Assembly (NCBI GenBank): GCA_037447655.1
Contig: JBBHKE010003460.1
Location: forward strand, 1-64,000
Reading direction: 5' to 3'
DNA length: 64,000 nt
DNA from: Zygnema cylindricum
Lineage: Eukaryota; Streptophyta; Zygnematophyceae; Zygnematales; Zygnemataceae
Every line of letters begins with the position of its first letter. Position 1 is the first letter of the stretch. Of this stretch, positions 56,656 to 64,000 are shown in pieces. Made by a program: the position numbers and the translations under genes. Under the pieces are notes generated by a model. That model had not been told where the DNA came from. It saw only the letters and a list, made by a program, of their open reading frames with translations, and searched no databases.

Positions 56656-58960
56656 TTTGGAGAAAAATTGCAGAAAAAAACGAAAGTGTAGTAAGGTGAG
56701 TGTATTATGGAGAACTATTGACTCAGGAATAACCTTAGTTGTACTTTTAAGTAGTGATTTTAATTTTTGGAGATGGTGGATTGAGGAGGGTTTAAGTGGG
56801 AGGCTTAAGGAGGGAAGGGAAAGGAGAAAAGAGGAAACGGGGTTTATAGGGAAGTTGCAAAGTGCTATTAAGTGTAAAAACAAAGATAAAGAAAAAGAAA
56901 AATCAAAAGCCTCAAAAGTTGGAGGATGAGCACATCCGTAAACCTATTGTGGGAGTCGGTTTTGTGTCAATATCTAATCTAATATATAATATTAATATTT
57001 TTGATTGTGGGGAGTTGAAAGGTCCACCGAAGGCAATGTTTTATGTTAACCTCTTGAGATTTTTTATTTCTCTTTTGCCATCACACTCAATAATCATTAT
57101 TAAAGTAAAGCAGAAACTAAAGAGGTTTTGTAGGAATGTAAGTTTTGTTATGATGTCATTGAAAGCTCATTCTTTGGTGTAGACAATCCTCTGCATATAT
57201 AAAAAGACTTGTTTTAGTTATTTTTCCTTATTTTCTCCTTTTTGTTCTTTTTGGATGCAGAATTAGAATGGTATTATGAGACGACTTGATAGGTAAATAG
57301 ATTGTTTTGAACTTTTGCACGTAAAAAATAACTATCCAAATGTGTTTCTTTGGACTACTCATTTTTGGATGGGAGAGAGGTTTTTGGCATCATTCTCAAT
57401 CATGGTGAGTACCATTTTTTTCAACTTTCGATTTTTTTTCAACTTTCGAGTTTTTTTTTCTTTTTACGAATGCCGTTTTCTGCCAAATTGGTTTGGAACA
57501 GTTGACTCTTTGTGAAGTATTGTAATGCACATATAGTAACAACTTTGTTGTGTGGCTAACAATCGGTTGTATGGTCTTGCAGATGTATTTCGTCTGTTCC
57601 ATTTTTGGCGTCAAGATAGTTGTCGGCTACCACAACTCGATTCCACCACTTTTTTTTTTTCTTTTTACTTTTTTTTTTCCATTTATTTTTTCGTTTCTGC
57701 CCACTTCTTTTTTTGTGCTTTCCACTTCTTGTTTTCCTTCTTTCCACTTTTCTTTTTTTTTCAGTTTTTCTGGTTAGTGGAAACGGTTTAGTAGGTGAAC
57801 TCACATAGTTTGGGCATTTTGTAACGTGACAGGGAAAATAATGACACTCAAGTCAATTGTCATGTCCACTTAAAAATTATATAAAAAAAAACCCTAATTT
57901 TGACAGTAAAGTCAATTTCTGTGTCCATTTCTTTCATGTGTTTTGCCGTGGAAATATCAACCATTTGAAAATTACATTTCTTTTGTTCTTTTGGTTAGGA
58001 GAAAGAGTGTTTTCTTCCTATATGCATAATAAAAAAAAAAAATGGCTGACTTTATTAAGAACCTCTGTTTGTATTCTCCACTCAGTTTGAGAATTTGGCA
58101 CATTAGGTTTACATGATGATGAGATATGGAAAATTGAACTTCAGACTGTGTGTGATGTAAAACGAATGATGTGTGTTTATGAACAGCTCAAAGATAGTTA
58201 GGGTGTCAAATTACAAAAGGCGATAATTTGCAAACATCGTGTTGGAAATCTTGTTGGAAACATGGTGCTTACTTTTCATGTGTCAAACTTACTGAGCTCA
58301 AGGCCAAATGGACAACATTTCCATCTCATGTCTCAAGTCACATCTAGTCTCACATAGTATCGGATTGTCTCGCGTCTTGTCTTGTCTCGTCTTGTCTCGT
58401 CTCGCCTTGTCTAGTCTCGTTTTGTCTCGTTTCATCTCGTTCTCGTCTCGTCTTGTCTCGTGGCCTCATCAACGTCTCTCGTCTCGCCTCATCTCTCATC
58501 TCTCCCATCTCCATCTCACTTTCGTGCAGTGTTTACAAGACGGGTGGAGCGTATAGGACAAAGCACAATCTGAATATTCGTGTTCTTGCATGCGGGCGAG
58601 AAGCCCAAAAAAAAAAAAAAAAAAAAACACAAAACTCCATAATGGCAGTTATAATGTTTTGTATCGAGAGCTTCTTGCCTATGTTCGATATGTGCCATTC
58701 TTTACCTACCGATAATTGATATATATTCCCGATATATCGAGAAGACTAATGTTGCGATAAAATTGCGATATATTGTGATAAGTTGGGTCGACAACTCTCG
58801 CGATATCTCTTTACGTTGGGCTGCCAAAAAAAATTCAAAAGCGTACTACAACTGTATGGACCCCCACCTCCCACCAGATATATCGCGATAATTTTTGTTC
58901 GTCCCGGAGCAATACATCAGACCCTCTGAGCTCTGACCATTCGATATTGTATCGAATATC
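56656..58960. other. Exportin-2 3' flank and intergenic DNA
   Basis: No convincing gene is seen. The stretch 57640-57770 is T-rich low complexity. At 58370-58510 there is a TCTCG/TCTTG pentamer microsatellite, followed near 58720-58980 by AT-rich DNA with repeated CGATATATCG-like palindromes. Confidence 0.5.
58370..58510. repeat. TCTCG pentamer microsatellite
   Basis: Many imperfect copies of TCTCG and TCTTG lie in tandem. Open frames across it are compositional artefacts. Confidence 0.85.
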
Positions 58961-58969
58961 GAATTCATC

Positions 58970-59248
58970 GTGATAAGTATGAGACATGCCAAATCCCGGA
59001 TTGTGCGGAAATCCATCAAAACGGTTTGCAAAGAGAAGCTAGAAGAACCAAAGCCAGAGACGGTTTTTCACCTGAGAGAGGCACAAGGAGACTTTGAAGA
59101 GGCGCGTATAAGGTGTACTTTTGATAAAAGGACCGAGAAGGTTTTTCTGAAAGTGCCGAGAACATCTCTCAAAGCCACGAGATTTGATAAGAAAGGGGAA
59201 AGTGAGGAGGAAAGTGAAGCGGTGTTAGCCCATAGCTGTTTATCTTAA
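58970..59248 (+). CDS. Uncertain small open frame, 92 codons, highly charged
   Basis: The frame is rich in Lys, Arg and Glu (for example FHLREAQGDFEEARIRC), unlike the AT-rich DNA around it, and its codon composition looks more coding-like than other short frames nearby. I recognise no family and found no matching upstream exon. It may be a last exon, a gene remnant or chance. Confidence 0.25.
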   Translation: MISMRHAKSRIVRKSIKTVCKEKLEEPKPETVFHLREAQGDFEEARIRCTFDKRTEKVFLKVPRTSLKATRFDKKGESEEESEAVLAHSCLS

Positions 59249-60541
59249 CTTGGGACGATCACACTAGCCCGTGGTCGCACAATTGTCTTTTATGTAAAGA
59301 AATTTCTATTCTGCTCTCTATTTATGTGATGGTGCGCCTCTTTACAATGGAATGTGTGTATTAGTGGTCCAATGTTATGCTGCCACGTGTACTTTCAGCC
59401 GTTAGTGGCCTGTCAACACTATGTGCGTTTCCTTACATCATGTATTTCATGTAATCGTCGTTAGATTTCGTATGTGACAATTCTTCTTTCCGTACAATAC
59501 AGTCGATTCTATTTTCCATGTACCAATATTAGTCGAGATCGTATAAATTCAAAAATTTACATCCAGTTGCAAAATTGATAGATTTTATTTTGATTCTTTT
59601 CCATTTCGGATGCAAACATGTGCTGTAATTTCTTACAGGATTATTGTCATTTAAAGAATGTATTATAATCAGACAACAAGAACGATGACGATTTGAAATT
59701 TTTATCCTCTCAACTATGTTCTCTAAAGGCACTTAGACTTTGTTGAAGAACTAGAGACAAACTATACATTCTAAACCTGAACACAGACATTACAATAGGA
59801 ACCATTAAACAATCAGTTCCCTGGAGAATCAAATCGGTCCTTCAGTTAAAATGTTTTCCTGACAAAAAAAAAATGGTATTTCACATGCCCAACTGCAACT
59901 CGATATCCATGAGGAACAGTGCATTTTGTATCTAATAGATATGGGGAAAAAAAAATATTAACCAAATTGAAAAGTCACTGGTTTGTTGAAAGCAGTGGCG
60001 GTTCACAAATTTCATAAGGACTATTCAGTGGGAATGTATTACCACAAAACACAATTTTCAACCATAAGAACTGTCCAAATTTTTATGTGACGCCCTGCAA
60101 TGTATTTCGGTTGAATCCTTTGGGTAGTGAAAAAAAGATTTCAGATAAACTCGACTGACCTGGCATCAGGCAAAAATAATTTACATGTGACCATTGGGAA
60201 AACTCCAGCGTTCAACTTCAGAAATAAGAAAAGAGCAATGGAGTGAGGAAAACATTAAAACAAAAAAACAACTCATCCAGAGGCAATGGAAAAAGAAAAC
60301 GATCCGATTTGTGGAAGATTGCAGTAACAATGATAAAAAACTTGTCAACAGATTTTAAGGATCTGTACCAGAGGGCAATTCCTTGTTGATCCTCCTTTCT
60401 TCTAATCTGGTTTGATTTCATAACTACAACAAAAACTAAGATCCAAACTATGTTTTATCTACAACGTCCTATCCTAATGTTGAGGTATCATGAGCTTCTA
60501 TAGCCATCAAATATCTACAAAAAGGGCCCAAAAGATGCCTC
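59249..60541. other. Intergenic DNA and gene A 3' flank
   Basis: No coding sequence is recognised. The part next to 60541 is the presumed LHCII gene A 3' UTR. Short A-rich runs occur near 59860 and 59950. Confidence 0.5.
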
Positions 60542-62155
60542 CTATTGGCCCGGCACGAATGCAGTGGCATAGGCCCAGGCATTGTTGGTGGCAGGGTCAG
60601 CAAGGTGATCCGACAAGTTTTGGAGGGGAGACTTTCCAGTGACGATGGCCTGGACGAAGAATCCGAACATGGAGAACATGGCAAGTCGCCCATTCTTCAG
60701 CTCCTTCACCTTGAGCTCAGCGAAGGTCTCGGGGTCGTCAGCCAAGCCCAAAGGATCGAAGCTTCCTCCAGGGTACAGTGGGTCGGTGACCTCTCCCAGG
60801 GGTCCGCCAGACACACGGTATCCCTCAATGGCTCCCATGAGCACCACCTGTGTTCCGAGGATGGCGAGAATGCTCTGTGCGTGGATCAGACTGGGGTTGC
60901 CCAAGTAGTCAAGTCCACCGTCAGCGAAGATCTGAGCACCGGCCTTGAACCACACAGGCTCACCGAACTTCACTCCGCTGTTGGAGAGGAGCTCAGGGGT
61001 CAGGCAGCCCAAAGCACCCAGCATGGCCCATCGGGCGTGGATCACCTGGAACACAAACATAGTTGCAACAAAGTAGCATGAGAACTGAACAACAAGTATC
61101 AAGAGAGACACGAACGTGTCTGAATGGCATCTACATTTTGAAAAAAGTATAACATGAAAGTTATAAATTCGTTAGGTTGATGTTATAAAGAGGTAAAAAG
61201 CATCTTCACCACACAGTAGGCTGTAAAATTGTCAAAGTACACTGGCAAAAGATGGCTACATCATGTCGACAAAAAATCTAGAAAATAGTCATTTACATAT
61301 ATTCATTTGCCATAAGCATCAGACACAAAAAAAAGATGAAAATGGCATGCCATTCTCAACAACGCACAGCTAATCAAATATGAAACACTGCGGTCACTCG
61401 CACTTGCAAAAAAACTTAGATGGCACAAAGTCAGCAGATCAGTGAAGTTATGGATGCTTGCATGTAAAATGATCTTTCGTTGTCAGCTCATAGTGGAACA
61501 AGAAACAAAGTCTGTAATGTCAATTCTGTAAGGTCGTGTTAAAAGAACTTGCTCTGCCACTAGCAACACGAGACACCGCATTTGGCTTGGGTTAAGTCAA
61601 GAAAAATAGAGTGCATACGCAAAAGGCATTACACGACAAACATAGACAGCAGCAAAATAAACCATATGACAAACCACTGCATCAAGCAACACACTCTTAA
61701 CAGGCTACCAGCCACTGGACTTGAAATAACAGACAAATCGCACGAAGAACAGAGCATTAAGAACAGAGCATGAAAAACAAAAAAAAACAGTAGGAAGCAG
61801 TAAAAACAAAAAAAAGGGCATCCAGCAGCTCATGAAAAATTGTGTTTGCAGGCTTCTCAATAGTCACCTCAAGCTCACGGTTCTTGGCAAAGCTCTCAGG
61901 ATCAGCAGAGAGACCAGCGGTGTCCCAGCCATAGTCTCCAGGGAACTCGCCAGTGAGGTAGGAGGGAGGATCTCCGGAAAGAGGGCCCAGGAACAGAGGG
62001 CGGTCAGCGCCATACCAGATGGACTCTGAGGCCTTCACAGCCGTCTTGCGCATCACGACACGAGCTTCCCCATGGCCGACTTGTCGGGCGAGCTCATTAG
62101 TCTGTCCTGCGAAAGTGGAGGGTGCAAGAGCAGGAGACGCAACGAGAGCGGACAT
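60542..62155 (-). CDS. LHCB: LHCII chlorophyll a/b-binding protein (Lhcb1/2-type), gene A, 2 exons
   Basis: Exons in coding order: 61868-62155 and 60542-61045, a single phase-0 intron, 263 aa plus stop. It is the major light-harvesting antenna protein of photosystem II in the thylakoid. A chloroplast transit peptide (about 1-35) precedes RKTAVKAS, where the Thr is at the position of the state-transition phosphorylation site. Three transmembrane helices are visible: the first around [17 protein letters not shown], the second around [20 protein letters not shown], the third around [19 protein letters not shown], all with the usual Glu/Arg/His/Asn chlorophyll ligands. The C-terminus ends [14 protein letters not shown]. 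Exons are GC-rich against the AT-rich surroundings. It is divergently paired with gene B. Confidence 0.96.
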
Positions 62156-62663
62156 GGTAGGAGAAAGGAGGTAAGTTGACAAACTTATTAAGCAAAGTAT
62201 ATTGCCAAGGATTGTCAGTAGAAAGTTTCAGGCAATGGAAGGAACTGATGTAAAAAACTGCTGTATTTTGGTTTTCATATATATGGTGGATGTCATCCGT
62301 ACGAATGCTAATCTAAAGCCAAAACGAAATTCGATACACGTGTAAAGAGGAAGATCCGTTTTGGTCCTACAAATCCGAAGCTGCCATTGGATGAGAGATT
62401 TGGTCTGCCTCCAACGAAGCCATTTCCCGTGATGAAATTTCAAACCGCAGCAATCGTCCAATCCTGTCGCTCCAACCGGATTTTCGCTTTTTGTCACATT
62501 TTCGCAATCCGTGTCTGAAATCACTGAATTGAGTGTTAAGCTTCATCATATATAAATGCTCCGAAACTCTAGCTAGATTAATATCACCCCTTCTTCCACT
62601 CTGAACACAGCTTAATTTGTTTCAAAGCTCTCCCATCCTCAACATCTTCGCTTGCCGTTCACT
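62156..62663. promoter_or_regulatory. Shared bidirectional promoter of the two LHCII genes
   Basis: 508 bp separate the two start codons. A TATA-like ATATATAT lies at 62277-62284, about 120 bp from the gene A start, and TATATAAAT at 62549-62557, about 107 bp before the gene B start. A perfect G-box CACGTG sits between them at 62337-62342. CCAAT is present on the minus strand near 62383 and on the plus strand near 62457. G-box and CCAAT elements are typical of light-regulated LHC promoters; regulation by light is inferred. Confidence 0.75.
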
Positions 62664-64000
62664 ATGGCCGCTCTCGTCGCCTCTCCCGCCCTTGCACCCT
62701 CCACTTTCGCAGGACAGACTTCTGAGCTCGCCCGACAGGTTGGCCATGGCGAAGCCCGAGTTGTGATGCGCAAGACAGCTGTGAAAGCCTCAGAGTCCAT
62801 TTGGTATGGCGCTGACCGCCCTCTGTTCCTGGGCCCTCTTTCCGGAGATCCTCCCTCTTACCTCACTGGCGAGTTCCCTGGAGACTATGGCTGGGACACT
62901 GCTGGTCTCTCTGCCGACCCTGAGAGCTTTGCCAAGAACCGTGAGCTTGAGGTAAAGTCTCAGAGATGTTTTTTTTTTTTCCTTCTGACGAATTACTATA
63001 TATTCTGTTGTGCGCTTTTGTCGACGATTAACAGCAACTAGAAATGTGTTTACTCTTTTTCTTGCAAAGGTTGTAGTAAACTGTGCTCTTTATAACTTTG
63101 CAGATTTGAGTTTTCTATATCTTGCAATGAACTCGGGATGATAATAAAAGTCTTCTCATGCTGCATGACACGACAAGCTCCTTTCATCAGCTGGAAAGCT
63201 ACCGTCAATGCAGCACAAGAACTTAAATTGCAGTCAATTGTAGCATAAGAATTATTCAGTGTACTAGTGCTCCTCTCTTCTTTAATGGTTCCTCTTTTGT
63301 GAGTTACTGACTTAATAGTATGTAATAGTTTGAAGTATCTGGACGTTGTTGACACTAAAATGTAAGAGCAAGTGTAATTTTTCTCTGTTCAAGTTAACTG
63401 TGGCTTTCATGATTTTTTCCCTTGTGCATGTTTTTTGACTTTCTAAGAGTGCTTGCTTTTCTAAAAAAGCAATGTTTCTTGGGAATCAAGACGCACTTCA
63501 TGCCAATGTAGACTGGCAGATTCGATTTAATTACAGATTTTCCTGGATAGTTCTACATTAGCTTGAGAGTTCATGTTTAAAAAAAAAATGCTGCAGTGCC
63601 TGCTGATTGACTGGAACCTATGATGTTACATCTTTAGCCTGACAGAAAGTTTCATTCAATTTGCATCTCTCTGATGCACATTATTCCATTCTCATGCTTG
63701 TGTTGAGCTAATGTGTCTTATCCAGGTGATTCATGCACGATGGGCCATGCTCGGCGCTTTGGGCTGCCTGACCCCTGAGCTCCTCTCCAACAGCGGAGTG
63801 AAGTTCGGTGAGGCTGTGTGGTTCAAGGCCGGTGCTCAGATCTTCGCTGACGGTGGACTTGACTACTTGGGCAACCCCAGCCTGATCCACGCACAGAGCA
63901 TTCTCGCCATCCTCGGAACACAGGTGGTGCTCATGGGAGCCATTGAGGGATACCGTGTGGCCGGCGGACCCCTGGGAGAGGTAACCGACCCACTGTACCC
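62664..64000 (+). CDS. LHCB: LHCII chlorophyll a/b-binding protein (Lhcb1/2-type), gene B, truncated by the window edge
   Basis: Exon 1 is 62664-62951; exon 2 starts at 63726 and runs off the window at about residue 187. The visible protein differs from gene A at only a few residues (Ala2 for Ser, Ser20 for Asn, GEAVWF for GEPVWF, RVAGG for RVSGG). The intron is at the same phase-0 position after NRELE but is unrelated in sequence to that of gene A. An in-frame ATG at 62652 would add MPFT; I chose 62664 because it aligns with the start of gene A. Confidence 0.95.

Noticed and set aside
60545-61081. 178-codon plus-strand open frame
   Set aside because: It is the antisense shadow of the LHCII gene A second exon, kept open by GC-rich codon use.
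1-64000. CRISPR arrays, tRNA or rRNA genes, bacterial operons
   Set aside because: I looked for regularly spaced repeats with unique spacers and for RNA gene landmarks and saw none. The tandem arrays here have no spacers.

Overview
The window is nuclear DNA of a green plant of the streptophyte lineage. Five genes point to this: two light-harvesting chlorophyll a/b proteins of the LHCII type, a C2-type phospholipase D (the plant PLD class), an LPR1/CotA-like multicopper oxidase, an exportin-2 (CAS/CSE1) close to the plant form, and a Golgi-type nucleotide-sugar glycosyltransferase. All have GT-AG introns. The introns are long and AT-rich, intergenic DNA is full of small inverted-repeat transposons, and there are no operons or bacterial signals. 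The LHCII sequence (helix-1 region reading [19 protein letters not shown]) looks more like algal or early-diverging plant proteins than seed-plant ones. I cannot name the species.

Layout. 0-5.6 kb: repeats only, with several miniature transposons and one nested insertion. 5.7-10.5 kb: LPR1-like multicopper oxidase on the minus strand, 8 exons, about 608 aa, with a signal peptide; a 52-bp x 6 tandem repeat lies just upstream and a G-box-rich tandem repeat lies in intron 3. 10.9-21.3 kb: gene-free transposon nest with at least three element families, nested insertions, one informative empty site and a decayed LINE-type reverse transcriptase. 21.5-34.6 kb: C2-type phospholipase D, plus strand, 15 exons, about 933 aa. 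34.6-38.9 kb: intergenic, with two small repeats. 38.97-46.67 kb: type II membrane glycosyltransferase (DxD-containing nucleotide-diphospho-sugar transferase family), plus strand, 7 exons, about 955 aa, with a repetitive Lys/Glu tail. 48.7-56.7 kb: exportin-2, plus strand, 8 exons, about 970 aa. 56.7-60.5 kb: no convincing gene. 60.5-64 kb: two head-to-head LHCII genes sharing a promoter of about 0.5 kb; the right one runs off the window.

The genes do not form one pathway. Apart from the LHCII pair this is an ordinary plant gene neighbourhood. The most informative novel material is in the repeats: a transposon family with TA target duplications and termini beginning CACCGCCAATCG; two families with 3-bp TAA/TTA duplications; a hAT-like element with a perfect 8-bp duplication; and a nested insertion whose pre-insertion state survives in a sister copy about 5 kb away. 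Exon structures were reconstructed by hand from reading frame, splice consensus and remembered family conservation. They need transcript support.
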